A stretch of 64,000 nucleotides of DNA, taken from assembly GCA_964034945.1 (NCBI GenBank), contig OZ035960.1:13525957-13589956 (forward strand), given 5' to 3'. Below are positions 1 to 12,143 of the stretch, piece by piece. Origin of the DNA: Chrysopilus asiliformis. Its lineage: Eukaryota; Arthropoda; Insecta; Diptera; Rhagionidae. The notes beneath the pieces are model-generated. The model had not been told where the DNA came from. It saw only the letters and a program-made list of their open reading frames with translations, and made no database searches. Position 1 is the stretch's first letter. Each line of letters starts with the position of its first letter. The translations under genes and the position numbers were made by a program.

Positions 1-698
1 TTATAAATTTGTTTTACTTGATAATTAAAACTCATCAAAAAAAAACGAAATTGATTTTATAAGCAATCAAAAATTTTATCGGAAATTGAAGAGGTATTTA
101 TTTTTTCAAAAAACGTATTTTATAATTTGTCAACAAAAACATTATGATCTGATCAGTTATTATGTCATTGAAATTGAATTATTCGTGAGAACGCTTTTAT
201 TAGTGACTTAGTTTTTTTTATAGCTGAAAAATAGGAAACCTTAAAAGCACGTGCGAAATTTATTACAGTATAGCACGATTTTGCTCATGAAAATATCACA
301 AAAAACTGTCACGCTACATTTTATTAACGATAGATATATCCTTGTTTATTTTTAAATTATTCAAAAATTACATTCAAAAAATATAAAATAGCATGATTTT
401 TTAGTTGGATCTACAACTAGTCAATTTAAATTAGAAAATATTAAATAAATTAGACAATATAATTATATTTACAAGTAAATAGTAAAATATAGTAAAAGAA
501 TAATCCATTGTTATTGTTTTATTGTAAAATTGACTATTTTTGTAATTGAATTTGACTGTTTTAGTTGTAGATTCGATTCTAACTAATAGAACAGTAAATT
601 TATAATTTTGTATTTCCGGCAGACAAAATTTTCGTTAAAAAGGGTTAAGGGCTGTCCATAACCCAGTTGGCCAATGTTGAAAGAACGATGCGCGATTT
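1..698. other. AT-rich intergenic DNA, nothing recognised
   Basis: No coding exon or repeat structure that I can support. The stretch is AT-rich with short A and T runs. Near its end a GGGCTGTCCATAACCC sequence resembles the ends of the MITE at 5993 but has no visible partner. Confidence 0.5.
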
Positions 699-1024
699 TG
701 CCCCTGGGCTAACTCTTGAACCCGTGTAGTTTTCACTTTGGTTGAGTACTTTTTGGAAAGGGCACAGTCTCTAGTTTCATCCATATATGGCTTCAAGAGC
801 CACCGAATTGCAGGGGAACGGTGAGGGGTTAATGAACTTTCTTGTAATTTTTCATGACATGATTTCTGAGAAAAATCACAAGAAAGTTCGTTAACCTCTC
901 ACCATTTCCCTGCAATTCGGTGACTCTTGACGCCATATGGATGAAACTAGAGACTGTGCCCTTTCCAAAAAGTACTCAACCAAAGTGAAAACTACACGGG
1001 TTCAAAAGTTAACCCAGGGGCACA
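699..1024. mobile_element. Long foldback MITE, arms about 155 bp
   Basis: The left arm starts TTGCCCCTGGGCTAACTCTT and reads through GAGTACTTTTTGGAAAGGGC, ATCCATATATGG and AATTGCAGGG to AAGTTCATTAACC-like sequence. The right arm is its reverse complement in the same order, ending AAGTTAACCCAGGGGCAC. Only a short loop around 855-870 separates them. The 60-residue open frame at 937 lies wholly in the right arm and is not a gene. Confidence 0.85.
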
Positions 1025-1516
1025 AAAAACGCTATTTATTGCATGGTTCTTTTTGTACCTCGCCCAAGAGTACCACACAATTCAACAGTTGCAAGGCTTG
1101 GTGTGATAAAAAAGGCTGATAGAATAAATTTGTATTTTAATTTAACTCGAAAAAATCGCAGAACTTATTCCACAATCCAATAATTAATTCCAATTACGAG
1201 AATAGTCGAAATCGACATTTACTTAGTAGTAAAATTTACGATTTTGCGGTTAAATGGACTATTTCTGTAATTGAAATTAACAATTGAAGGGCTTGCAGCA
1301 AGAATGGCGTGACTCCACTTTCGGAAAAAAGAAGTAACTCCAAAATTTAAAAGATTTTCTCCCGTTCCGAATTGGTATTATTGTATGCCTATGGTGGCAA
1401 AAGATGTGTAAAGGCACCATAAGTGAGAAAAAAATTAATGACACTTGAAAATTTAATTTCTAAAACTACCAAAAATGGAGTTACCCCCCTTCTTACTGCA
1501 ATCCCTTCAATTATAA

Positions 1517-1855
1517 TCATACTCATACTAATATATAAAAATGAGTTGGTGTCTGTCTGTTTGTGAACCGATTGGCTTGAAATTTGGCATGAGTATCTGT
1601 GGTAGTTCTGGTTCCAACATAGGCATACGGAAAAGTAGCGCGAGGGGTGGGAAGAGTAAGGGGAGGGGGTAAAGTGATTTCGAAACTTAGTTTTTGCGCT
1701 ATGTTACTCTTTCGCGGGGAAACTACTGAACCGATTGGCCTGAAATTTGCCATAGATTATTTAAAAGTGGACCGAGTGGTGGCGGGAGTAAGGGGAGTGA
1801 GCAAAGTGAATCCGAATGCTGAAATTTATTGTCTTTTTGTTAATTTTTGAAGACC
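1517..1855 (+). mobile_element. Helitron-like element, copy 1 (3' end unclear)
   Basis: It shares ACTAATATATAAAAATGAGT, the GGTGTCTGTCTG box, ACCGATTGGCTTGAAATTTG and a GAGGGGTGGGAAGAG-type core with the copies at 5176 and 34304. A second ACCGATTGGCCTGAAATTTG box at 1733 shows an internal tandem duplication like that in copy 3. TC at 1517 follows an A. No clear CTAG terminus was found. Confidence 0.6.
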
Positions 1856-4184
1856 ATTCTCCGAAGAAAAAAAAACTTTAAAGAAAAGCACGGACCGCCC
1901 AACTCTAGGCTATCTAATTTATAGACAACTGAATTTTTTTCCTAAGTTTTGTTCTACTCACGCTTCCAAATTCTATCTAATATTTTTTTCTCTGCAATTT
2001 CCACTATAGCGCGTAGATTACTTTATCAAAATCTTAGATAGCTTTTTTTAAAATTTTTAACAACAAAACTTGACTTTCATATTCTTAATAATAAATTCTC
2101 AGAATATATTTCGTTTCTCAAAAAACTCAATGAATTGTAAATTTATCAAAAGCGATAACCGGAAAATAAGATCCAAACAAACAATTGGCTGTCTGTCATT
2201 TTATTTTATTATTGAGATCCGATTAACACTGCGTAATTCCTTTATCTATCATAAATGAAGCATTATTTCCGTTTAACGTCTAAACAACGATTTTCAATTT
2301 GAATTTGTCACGATGAATTAACCGAACTGCAGGAGTCTTCTATTTACCGATAAACAAAAATTGACTTCAAAAACCTCCCACAAATGCCAATCATTGTTTA
2401 CTAAATTAAACAAGCGACCGCCGCGCCGTTTAACTAAGGAGCCTCCGCATTGTGTTAATAATACTATAGTAGAATAAAATAAAATACTCTCTAGTATACA
2501 CGTTTTGTTTGAAATTTTTGCACCGGATCATTCTTTGCAATTTGGACGGTTAATCTGAGGAAAGATTGGGATGGATGGGATGGGGTGAGTGTGGCTGAAG
2601 GGGTAGATGTCCAGAATTTTTCCATAACGTGGCCCGTCGCTGATAGTATATTTACACTCGTAGTCGTCAGTCTTGAGTTTGGGACATTGTCGGCATGAAA
2701 TCAGTTAAGTGTCCAGTCGCTGCTGTAGGAATCGTCTATAAAAATAATATTATTATCATCATATCACTTCGGCGATATTAAATTGATAAGCGGTATTTTA
2801 TTGGTCACGACCATTTAACCATTTAAACAGGAGTACTTGGCCATTTTCGATGTAGTTATCGCCAAGGAAAGGAACGGTATCGCATCGTGTCTAAATGAGG
2901 TCTTTTTTGTTGAAGTGTTTTCCACAGTGAAGTGATTAATTTCCATAGATCCTCATTATAATCTAAATTTGGTAATAGAATAGAGACATTTCCTCTTCAT
3001 AATTCCGAATTACCAAATATTAGTCTTCCATATTCTTCCTTTGTGATTAGTTCATCCATCCAACGTGCAATTCCCACCAATTGAAATTGAATTTGATTTA
3101 ATTGTGATTTTTGAAATGCCGCACATTTGAATAAGAAGCAGCTGACAATCATTTTGCATTATTGGACACTTGAACGCATCTTCAATTCATCTCCAAGTAG
3201 ATCACCACTAGATTAGCATTATTGGCTTATGTAAGTCAAGGAAAGAGATTAATTGATTAGTCGCTTTATCTACGACAAATCTTATAGTGATTACTTACAT
3301 CTATTCAATACTAGTGTTATTTGATTTGCATTATATTTTATATGTTTTACTGTGATTTCTGATTGTAAAGTAAGTTGTTTTATTCTAATTAAATCGAAAA
3401 AAATGCGCACTGGTCGCATGTTTTCTATTCTCACAACGAATAAAGTGTAACCGATTTCAATTGGATGTCTAAAGTGCTTAATGGATTAGTATAATTACTA
3501 GTATGTATAATTCCGGTGATTCTAGAACAGTTTTACTAAAAGATTGTAGATATATGCATATACGTGCTATAAGCGATTAGTTAAAAGGTGTAATTAAAAA
3601 GGCGGCAAGAATCTTTCGCTGGAAAATCATCTTTCTGTGACAAAAATTCAACTAAAATAAAATCTAGTTGTACGGTTTATTAGTTTTTCGTCGTTTTATT
3701 AACAAAATATTTCTTTTGTTTGCATATAAATTTCTTTGTGAGATCACATACTGTTTTATAAAAGATCAAAAGACTATTATACTAATAAAATACTAGTACA
3801 AAAATACTAGTTAGGAACATACAATAAATATGGTGGTATAAGTAATCGACGAGACATTTTGCAAACCCTCTTGAGATTATCAAACTAAATTCAGTGTTTT
3901 TATCAGGAATATACAATAACATATCTATCAATGATTATAAAACCCACTGAACCCAGTTAAATTCATTCGGAACAATAGAAATTAAATTTTATCAAAGTTT
4001 GGTACGATTATTGGGTGCGTGTACTTGTGATGAAAAATAAAACAAATATTTCTTAGAAAACTGATTTCTCATATATGATTTTTTTTTTTAAAAACACTAC
4101 TGGTTTTTGGGTAAAAATTGTTATAAGTTTTTGTCTCTATAATGAACCCCCTTCCACCTTCTCGTTACTTTTGGTGGGCTTAAA
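1856..4184. other. Intergenic DNA, nothing recognised
   Basis: AT-rich, with a slightly GC-richer patch at 2530-2740 and short open stretches but no convincing exon. It may include untranslated exons of a neighbour, but I see no decisive signal. Confidence 0.4.
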
Positions 4185-4282
4185 CCCAAGGAGCACAGAA
4201 GGTCGTAAAGTGGTCGTCGCAACCATACCGTCTCGAAACTAAAGTCGCGACGACCACTTTACGACCTTTTGTGCTCCTTGGG
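4185..4282. mobile_element. Short foldback MITE (98 bp)
   Basis: CCCAAGGAGCACAGAAGGTC continuing GTAAAGTGGTCGTCGC is mirrored by GCGACGACCACTTTACGACC continuing TTTTGTGCTCCTTGGG. The arms are about 36 bp with one mismatch, around a 26-bp loop. Confidence 0.85.
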
Positions 4283-4571
4283 AATGCCTGGAAGTTTGTG
4301 CAAATTTGTTCCAAACATATAGGGTTCCCATAAGACGATTATAACGGGCCCGAGCTGCCCTACGGTCGCTAGCGACATTAAAGTTTATGAAGTTCGCGTT
4401 ATAAAATTCGGGTTAATTTAGATTTTAAATACATTTTTACTTATTTTATTGTAACATATTTGAATAACTATTGTTCTAATCTTCTCTCTAATAAGTTTTA
4501 AGCCGCGATGGCTCACGAGGAAGTTACCAAAGATACTTGTGGAAAATTTAACTAAGAGAAATAAAATAGTG

Positions 4572-5052
4572 AGGGTATTCACAATCCTCTTTTAATTTTC
4601 GGTATTCGGTATTTTCGGTAATATTAAAAGACTGAAAATATTTTGCTGTGAACATCCCACAGCACAGATTTGAGAACAGCGCTTTTATTTGATACGTGAC
4701 CAAATCATGAACTGCGAATTTGATTGTCACATACCTTTAAATCCATGTTTGATGTATTCTTTTGAATTTCTATTGTGGCAACGGCTATCAAAATTGAAAA
4801 AAATTGCAGTCCGATGAGATAACCAGCGAGAAAATTTGACAACTAAAAACATTACTAGCGCCACCCGCGGTTGATTCTTGATACCGAATACCCGGGCCGA
4901 AAAACACGACTCAAGGCATGTATACAATTACCGAATCCGGTAATTCATTTTTACATGAACCAAGTTACCGTCTCGGTAAAAATCTGTTAAATTTGACTGA
5001 ATTACCGAGCGGTAAATTTACCCGCAATTTAAAAGACGACTGTGAATACCCT
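4572..5052. mobile_element. MITE with AGGGTATTCACA termini (about 480 bp)
   Basis: The left end AGGGTATTCACAATCCTC plus TTTTAA pairs with the right end TTAAAAGACGACTGTGAATACCCT, 24 bp with two mismatches. The interior is rich in ACCGAATACC / GGTATTCGGT units on both strands, so subterminal repeats are present. Two short minus-strand open frames inside it are not genes. Confidence 0.75.
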
Positions 5053-5175
5053 GAGTAAGTTTAACTATTTGGTAATGGAGAACGTGACCGTGACTATTAC
5101 TAAAATAGTTGATTTCAATTACAGAAATAGTCAATTTATTCAAACAATAGTTTATTTTACTCCTAAGTAGTTAAA

Positions 5176-5494
5176 TCATACTAATATATAAAAATGAGTT
5201 GGTGTCTGTCTATTCCTCTTTCACGCAAAAACGGCTGAACCGATTGACTTGAAATTTGGCATGAGTGTCTGTGGTAGTTCTGGTTCCAACATAGGCATAC
5301 GGAAAAGTAGCGCAAGGGGTGGGGAGAGTGAGGGGAGTGGGTAAAGTGATCTCGAAACTTAGCTCTTCCAGTGTTGAACGCGCGGCCGGACGCCGCGTAT
5401 GATTCGAGGCCAAAGGCCGACGTGGACAGGGAGGTCGAAGGCCAACTTGTGGGTGGGGGGTGAACCGCGAAACCGTTCGGGGCGCAGCCCCTAG
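5176..5494 (+). mobile_element. Helitron-like element, copy 2 (319 bp)
   Basis: It begins TC after an A and ends CTAG before a T. The terminal stem GGGGC-GCA-GCCCC (5479-5491) touches the CTAG. The 5' 170 bp is near-identical to copies 1 and 3, while the 3' part is GC-rich (GCGGCCGGACGCCGCG, AGGCCAAAGGCC). There are no terminal inverted repeats, as expected for Helitrons. A non-autonomous member is likely. Confidence 0.65.
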
Positions 5495-5992
5495 TTTATT
5501 ATAAAAATACCCATTTTTGATTATTTTAGTAATTGAAATTAACTATTTTAATAATAGCCACGATTCCCCATTATAAAATAGTTAGATTTACTATTTTTTC
5601 TCTATGTGTAGGGGCCAGATTTAAATAAGTACGACAATCCCTATGTAAATATTTTGAGTGTTTCCAGTGCCATTTTAAACACTAGGTTCCGTAATCCGAA
5701 AGACGTAATAAAGTGCAATAAGGGAAAGCAAGGGCGAAACTTACAATTTTCCACCATACCCCCTCCCATCCATCTCTCCTCGAAAGATATTTGTGACGCC
5801 TAAAATTTTGATATTTCTGTTAAAATCTACATTCGACGAACGAAAATTTAACTAGCTTTTTTAGGGGGTTTGAAATTTAAAAAAAAATAGAAAATATGCA
5901 TATTTTCAAAAGAATCACAAAAATGTGGAGAAGGAATTAAATTTTTAAATTTGAATGTACATCCAAATTTAAACCGTTTCTGAGTTTACTGG

Positions 5993-6399
5993 TAAGAGGT
6001 TGTCCATAAAATACAGAGGGGAAGAATGTGTCCAGTAGTGCTATTGCGGTACTAAATTCTATACTAAAAATTCCGGAAACTACATGAGGGGGTGGGGGGA
6101 GGTATTTGAAAACCCTTGAATTAGCGTCACTTTTTTATAGACAGCAAATCACTTATTTTTTTACAACAAACAAATAAGAATTTAGAATTTGATGCCAGAA
6201 AGCAAATCCTATTTAGGGGCTTTTTCTACAACAAACAAATCAGAATTTAGAATTTGATGCCAGAAAGCAAATTTGTATTTACACCCCTTCCCTCTCGATC
6301 CGCTTTTTTCGCGATATTTTGTATGGAGACTAGTACCGCAGCCACACTACCGCACACGCCCCTAATAGTATGATGTATTTTATGGACAGCCCCTTACCT
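5993..6399. mobile_element. MITE with GGGGCTGTCCATAAAATAC-type termini
   Basis: TAAGAGGTTGTCCATAAAAT at the left is mirrored by ATTTTATGGACAGCCCCTTA at the right. It ends only 55 bp before the first OATP exon acceptor. Its middle has a 65-bp tandem duplication (6163-6280). A relative sits in Trm1 intron 4 (38137) and a decayed one is near 35430-35590. Confidence 0.75.
6163..6280 (+). repeat. 65-bp tandem duplication
   Basis: ACAACAAACAAATAAGAATT (6163) recurs as ACAACAAACAAATCAGAATT (6228), and both are followed by TAGAATTTGATGCCAGAAAG. There are two units with few differences. Confidence 0.85.
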
Positions 6400-6523
6400 T
6401 ACCCAAAAGATGGAAAAACCTTTTTTATAAATAATGTATTTCTTAATGTTTCAGTTGGCAGTGAACGTCCAAACCTCTCCAAACGGACAAGAAATAAACA
6501 AATTGAAATAAATCCGTTTAATC

Positions 6524-9500
6524 ATGCGTCAGGATCACTTATGCGGCCTATCCTGCTGGCATCCAGCATGGTTACAGAAATTCGCCAAAACAAAATTTTT
6601 CATGCTCGTTTATGGCCTTTTGGGAACAGTACAGGCGATGTCCTACCTTTATTTAGTAGTCACGCTAACCACAATAGAAAAACGATTCAAAATTCCAAGT
6701 CAAACAACAGGTGAGCCGTGTTATGAACAGTTATATAGAATTTTTAAAACGATATTTTCCAATTTCAGGCATTATCCTTAGTGGCAATGAAATTTCCCAA
6801 ATTTTATTCTCGTTGATTCTCTCATACGCCGGTGGACAGAGGAATCGCCCCCGATGGATTGCCTGGGGAATGGTTTGCTGTGGAATATCCTGCTTTATAT
6901 TAGCCTTGCCGCATTTTATTTACGGGCCTGGTGAGGAAGCGCTCGAACTAACCCAAGAATATCAGGAACAAATTAAGTTAAATATCACTTTGGTTGTAGG
7001 TGAAAATTTTCACGGGACTATGATCCTTTGAACGAATTTTGCTAATATTCTTCTTTCCAGAATCAAAGACAATTGTCTGACGGGAATCGTCTATGCAGTG
7101 TAACTGAAAGTATTGAAGAATGTGAAAATCTGGTCACTATTGTCCCCTTAATTTTAATCTTCCTGTCGCAGTTTGTTCTCGGAATTGGGAATACGCTTTA
7201 TTACTCCCTTGGGCAAACCTACCTTGACGATAATACAAAAAAGACCAATACTCCGATGATGTTTGCTTATGCGATGTCGCTACGATTATTGGGACCAGTT
7301 TTTGGATTCGTTTTAGGTAAGAAAATTTAAAAAAAGACTTTATAAAAAGGGTTTTTCTACCAGCTAAATTACTGTATTTACAGTACTGGAATCATAGCTT
7401 TTCATAAGAAAACACTTCAGTTAAAAAATCGCATTTTTTTACTTTCCTCTGCTATATACCTCCCATTCAATTTTTTTTTGAAAAAATCGTTTTTTGAATT
7501 TTTTTCAAAACTTTTGCGCTTTTAGAAAAAATGAATTTAACGAAATTTAAAGGAAATAACATTTTCTACATTTTTGGTTTTAATAGTTTTTACGTGTCTT
7601 TAACGGTTCCCGAGATATTTGAAAAAATATCTTTTTTACATATTTTTTCCGAAACTAAATATTGCAGAGGAAAGCTTTGTGTTATTTTTTTAAATACAGT
7701 CATAAAAATAATTTGTATTTCATGGTTTATTGCAGTTATTACACATTTTAATCATTAATCAATCGATGTTAAGGAATTCAAAAAATAAACAAAAATTAAA
7801 TATCAATTGTTTTCTTTTAATTGCAGGCTATTTATCACTTAACGTGTACATTGATCCAACGAAAACTCCATTGATCGAAAGAGCGGATCCGAGATGGTTG
7901 GGCGCTTGGTAAATCTTATGTCTAAAAATTCGAAAACAAACCCGACAAAATATTTTTTACTTAATAATTCGATTTTTCGCTTTGATCGTCTTGGTTCAAT
8001 TATGTTTTTTTATAAATCGTTGTCAATCAAAAGCCATTTGCGTTTGTCAGTTATATCTGACAAAGAAAAAGGTTTCAAATTTAAGTTTTTTGAACAAAAT
8101 GTTATCATAGAAAAATCTTTAACACTCTAACTGCGGAGGCAAAATTTCTGTCAAATCACTGGATTCGATGTCTTGAACGGTAGATGCGAATGGTTTCGAC
8201 TTCAGTCTCAATGTCCGAATTTCCTTTTCCAAATACTGAAATTAAAACAAGTAATTCAAGATAACAAATCTTAAAGTTTTTAAAATCTTAATTATTTTCC
8301 CACTCAGGGATGTATGTATGTTTCGTTTTTTGGGGATGGGAAATTTCGGCCTATCACACGCAGAGCTGGGCATACTTCAGTACATTTGATACTGCAGTAC
8401 ACGAGCAGTACCAGTACATAGATACTTGTACTGGGCTTGCCACCAGTATCAATACCTTAAGTATTGGTACTGCACGATCAGTACCAGTACTTGAAGTACT
8501 TGTAATCGATGCACGGATCCAGTCCCAGTACAAAAAGTACTGGTACTGGTTTTTTACAATATTTGTATTTTTGTACTGGTTTTTTGCAATACCAGTACTA
8601 TTTGTACTGGTATTGGTTTTTGCAGTACCAGTACTTTTTGTACTGGTTTTGAGTTTTGCAGTACCAGTACTTTTTATACTTTTTCAAGTACTTTTGCAAA
8701 AGTACTGGAATTTTTTCAAGTACTTTTGCAAAAGTACTGGAATTTTTTCAAGTATTTTTCGCGAAAGTACTGATATTTTTCAAGTACATAGCACTGGTAC
8801 TGCAGTTTCAGTACCAGTACCGATGTTGGTATTTTTGTACTGATCAGTCAGAGCAATACCAGTACAAAATTTACTGGTACTGAAATCTCAGTACCAGTAC
8901 TTTTTGTACTGATACTGAAATGCGGTTAAAAGTATCATTACCATATACTGGTACTGATACTTGAGTATTGAGTATTTTGCCCAGCTCTGATCACACGACA
9001 CACAGGCGCACCTCGATAAGTTGAACCTAGATCGCTTCAAATTATTTGATAACTTGCAATTTATGCAATCCCCTTCAGGTTCGAGTTATTGAGGTTCGAC
9101 TATATATAATTTTTTCATGGTTTTGTAGAAATTCACCAACTAAAAAGTATTAACATTTTAACTGCCACGACAGTTTTAAGCCTTTTTCGAATATTTAGTT
9201 GTCAGTCAAAAAGGCACTAAGAGAAAAAAAAAATGAAACAAAATTATACCTAAATGTTATTTTATTACCATAAAATGTGTGCAACTACAAAAAATCGTTG
9301 CGGTTGCAGCGAACACTTTAATAATTTTTATTGTGGCCGTTGTGTACAATTAGGTGTCAGGTCTTTTTGACTGACGTGGCAGTTAGAGTGTTAATTTCAC
9401 CAATTTCTGTATGAACTTTTATATTTGGCTGACAAATTTTTTTTAAAAACATAGGGCCAGCTGGTTGTAACGACATTGAAAAGAAAATCTTAGACATTCC

Positions 9501-12095
9501 GTCAGATTAATTGAGGCGTTAAAAGCTAGAGTGGACCAAGCCACATAATCGACTTTTTGAAGCTTTTCCACTTTTGTACTATTATTGACTGTAAATTTTT
9601 GGAAAAAAAAAATTCTGTGGACTTTATTACTCAATGTTGAAATGTTCTTTTGTGCATCCAAACAATTTTATCTAAAAACTCACTCGCAATAGTGATTCAA
9701 ACACAAAAAAAATCACGATTTCGACATGTGGGTTGATCCACTCTAGCTTTTAACGCCTCAATTGTTATAACCCGGCCCTTACACGCGACTATAAAGTCTG
9801 TCAGTAGCACAGACTTCAAATGTCAAATTACTGACAACGCATGCGAACTGGCAGTCAGTGCATTTACACGAGACTGTGTCAGCGAATGTGTCAGCTCTAC
9901 AGACGCGTGTAAGGGCCGGGTAACTGGTAGCAAAATACTTTATCGGCAGTAACGGGAGCTTGAAAATGTCGTTATGCCCGGTATGTTATTATAAAATAAA
10001 TCTTTATACGTGGTTTCCACGCTCTAGCCAATAAATTTTGTCTCTGCTGTAAGTGTTACACTACAATTAATATTTCTTTAGAGTAAACACAATTTGAATA
10101 CATTTGTTTATAAATTTTATTTCAAAGGTGGTTTGGATGGACAATACTTGGATTCACGATGCTATTATTTTCTGGCCTAATCGGAATGTTTCCAAAAGCT
10201 CTACCGAAACCGAAACAAAAAAGAATCACTTCAGAAACTCCGAGAATTTTGCGAAAAATTCTGGAAGAAAACCCAGAACCAAATATTAACGCCAATCAAC
10301 AATTCTATTCTAACTCGAAATTGGATTCAACTTTGAGTGGAAGTTTGTTGGAAATACCGAAAATGAAAGGTTTTTATTTACGATAGTTTACATTCTTTAC
10401 TATTGTTTACGTAAACAATTATTGTTTACGTAAACAATTACTGTTTATTTTTTTGCCGAAAAATGTAATGATTTATTGTTTACGCGTAGATGCACAACAA
10501 ACTGATTAAAAACTAAAAGAAAAAATGTAAAATTTTGCAGATTTCCCCATTGCTTTGATGCGACTTCTTAGAAACAAACTCTTGATGTTTAACATAATTT
10601 CTGCGGTTTTTTACATTCTTGGTGCAGCAGGATTTGTGACATTTCTAACAAAATACATCGAGGTTCAGTTTCATAAGCCCGCCCAGGATGCAACTATCGT
10701 GGCTGGCCCCGTTACCATGGTCGGAATGATGATCGGACTTTTGCTGTCCGGCTACATTATCTCGAAATACAGACCATCCGCTAGTAAAGTGCTTTTCTGG
10801 AATGTTATCATTGGATTTGGATCGATATTAGGATTAGTTGTTTATATGTTCATTTATTGCGGCAATTTAAGTTCTATGCTGCATAACGAAAGGTAATTTC
10901 AGATCAATCTTACGTTTTTGTTGCTATGAAATGTTTTTTTTTTCAGTTTAACAACTGATTGTAATAGAAATTGTTCCTGTGCAGGTGTCGCTTATAATCC
11001 GGTCTGTGATGAAAGTACAGGAATATCTTTCTTTTCGCCGTGTCATGCGGGGTGTAACTCTTGGGATCCAGATAAAAAGGTTACTTAAACATTACTTTAG
11101 GAAAAAAAATAGATCTTGCATAAAACATCACTTTTAAAATATTTTTTTTAAATATTTAGTCAAAAAGTGAATCAAAATCATGATTTTCAAATCTCTTTTT
11201 TTAATGTTTCTAACAGATTTATTCCAAATGTTACTGTGCGGCCGCACAAGAAGCGAACCTTAGCACTTCCTCTACTACAGAAAGTCCTTTTATCACTACC
11301 GACTCAATCACAACCAATCTTCCAACACAACAAATTTTCACCACCGAAAATTTTTCCACTGAATCCGTCCCAAATTCTACGGATCTCCTTACAACAAAAC
11401 CTCCTGAACTTACAACTACTTCAGTAATAATAACTACAAAAATGTTATTGCAAAATGAATCACATCCCGATGAAATGGTGGACGCAACAACTTTGCCAAA
11501 TTTCAAGAGGGTCGTACGAGAAACAAATTCAGAAATCACTTTCATGGAGTATCTACCGTTGGTGCCTGGAATTTGCTCTGAGGACTGTGTGATGATGTTT
11601 TACATATTTGTTGGATTTTCATTTTGCATACATTTTATGAGTTCGTCTGGACGAATTGGAAATCTGCTGGTCAACTATCGAGCTGTTTCTGTCGAGGATA
11701 AATCCTTTGCCCAAGGACTCGCTCTTATGTTGATCAGTCTCTTTGCTCTAATTCCTGGCCCCATTGTTTTTGGCAGGATCATCGATAGTACTTGCTTGGT
11801 ATGGAATGAAAATTGCGGTGAACGAGGAAATTGTCAACTCTATGATCAAGAAAAGTTTCGCCATTATTTGAATTTAACGTCGTTAGGTGGGAGTTTTTGA
11901 CAAAATAAAATACTGGGAATTAAAATTTAAATACATTTCAATTTAGGTCTAACAATACTCGGAGTGTTCTTTGATATTCTCGTTTGGTACAATGGCAGAG
12001 ATCTAGATTTATACGGGGAGAGGGAAAGAGAACGCCTCGAAGAAATTAGAAAAAAAAACCAAGCAATATCACCGCTTTTACCGAAGAAGACATGA
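6524..12095 (+). CDS. OATP/SLCO-family organic anion transporter, 9 coding exons
   Basis: Exons join in phase as 6524-6710, 6769-6992, 7061-7316, 7827-7908, 10128-10369, 10541-10892, 10947-11079, 11217-11886 and 11947-12095, giving 764 residues. The family is 12-TM, sodium-independent plasma-membrane carriers for organic anions and, in insects, some steroids. Seen: the N-terminal CGLSCWHPAWLQ motif and a TM1 ending in a TTIEKRFKIPSQTTG-type sequence, NRPRWIAWG, the ADPRWLGAWW signature across the exon 4/5 junction, GPVTMVGMMIGLLLSGYII, and a Cys-rich Kazal-like extracellular domain (residues about 448-492, NCSCAGVAYNPVC). The start is the ATG at 6524, because the same frame is closed by TAA at 6509-6511 and the exon opens at acceptor 6454, implying an upstream non-coding exon. 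Odd: a Ser/Thr-rich, mucin-like insert of roughly 75 residues follows the Kazal domain, and intron 4 (2.2 kb) is filled with MITEs. The clade looks closest to Oatp30B/74D, but I cannot decide between them. A poly(A) signal AATAAA lies at 12138. Confidence 0.93.
7400..7700 (-). repeat. Dispersed repeat shared with 62380-62620
   Basis: The segment ACGTGTCTTTAACGGTTC then AGATATTTGAAAAAATA, TTTTTTCCGAAACTAAATATTGC and AGAGGAAAGC is found in reverse complement at 62390-62500. It lies in OATP intron 3. The open frames here are not genes. Confidence 0.65.
8361..8989. mobile_element. hAT MITE with 8-bp TSD and GTACTG palindrome interior (629 bp)
   Basis: The termini CAGAGCTGGGCA / TGCCCAGCTCTG are typical of hAT elements and are flanked by an exact duplication ATCACACG at 8353-8360 and 8990-8997. 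Nearly the whole interior is built of GTACTG / CAGTAC units in both orientations, often as AGTACCAGTACT, with a short AAAGTACTGGAATTTTTTCA tandem block at 8699-8760. The 177-residue open frame across it is a by-product of the repeats. It lies in OATP intron 4. Confidence 0.92.
9511..9762. mobile_element. GAGGCGTTAAAAGCTAGAG MITE, copy 1
   Basis: TTGAGGCGTTAAAAGCTAGA at the left and TCTAGCTTTTAACGCCTCAA at the right. The same roughly 250-bp element, inverted, is present at 52298, and a truncated one at 56889. It lies in OATP intron 4. Confidence 0.88.
9771..9920. mobile_element. MITE with CCCGGCCCTTACACGCG termini and TAA duplication (150 bp)
   Basis: CCCGGCCCTTACACGCG and its exact reverse complement bound 150 bp. 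TAA precedes and follows, which fits a PIF/Harbinger-type 3-bp target duplication. The interior has further paired CTGTCAG/CTGACA units. Confidence 0.82.
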
Positions 12096-12137
12096 AGCAT
12101 TTTTATTTACGTTTTTATTTAGTTTAATTATTGTTAA

Positions 12138-12143
12138 AATAAA
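12138..12143 (+). terminator. Poly(A) signal of the OATP gene
   Basis: AATAAA 43 nt after the stop codon of the OATP gene, followed by a T-rich run. Confidence 0.6.

Noticed and set aside
2530..2740. Minus-strand open stretch beginning near CRQCPKLKTDDYECKYTISD
   Set aside because: About 59 codons without a start, closed upstream by TAA, with no matching acceptor in phase and no recognisable family. Not enough to call an exon.
2830..2935. Possible plus-strand exon EYLAIFDVVIAKERNGIASC
   Set aside because: It follows an AAACAG, but the frame ends after about 34 codons and no partner exon is visible.
8310..8883. 177-residue hydrophobic open frame
   Set aside because: It is a translation of the GTACTG palindrome array inside a hAT MITE; the residue pattern simply follows the repeat.
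11231..11545. 104-residue minus-strand open frame
   Set aside because: Antisense shadow of the Thr/Ser-rich OATP exon.
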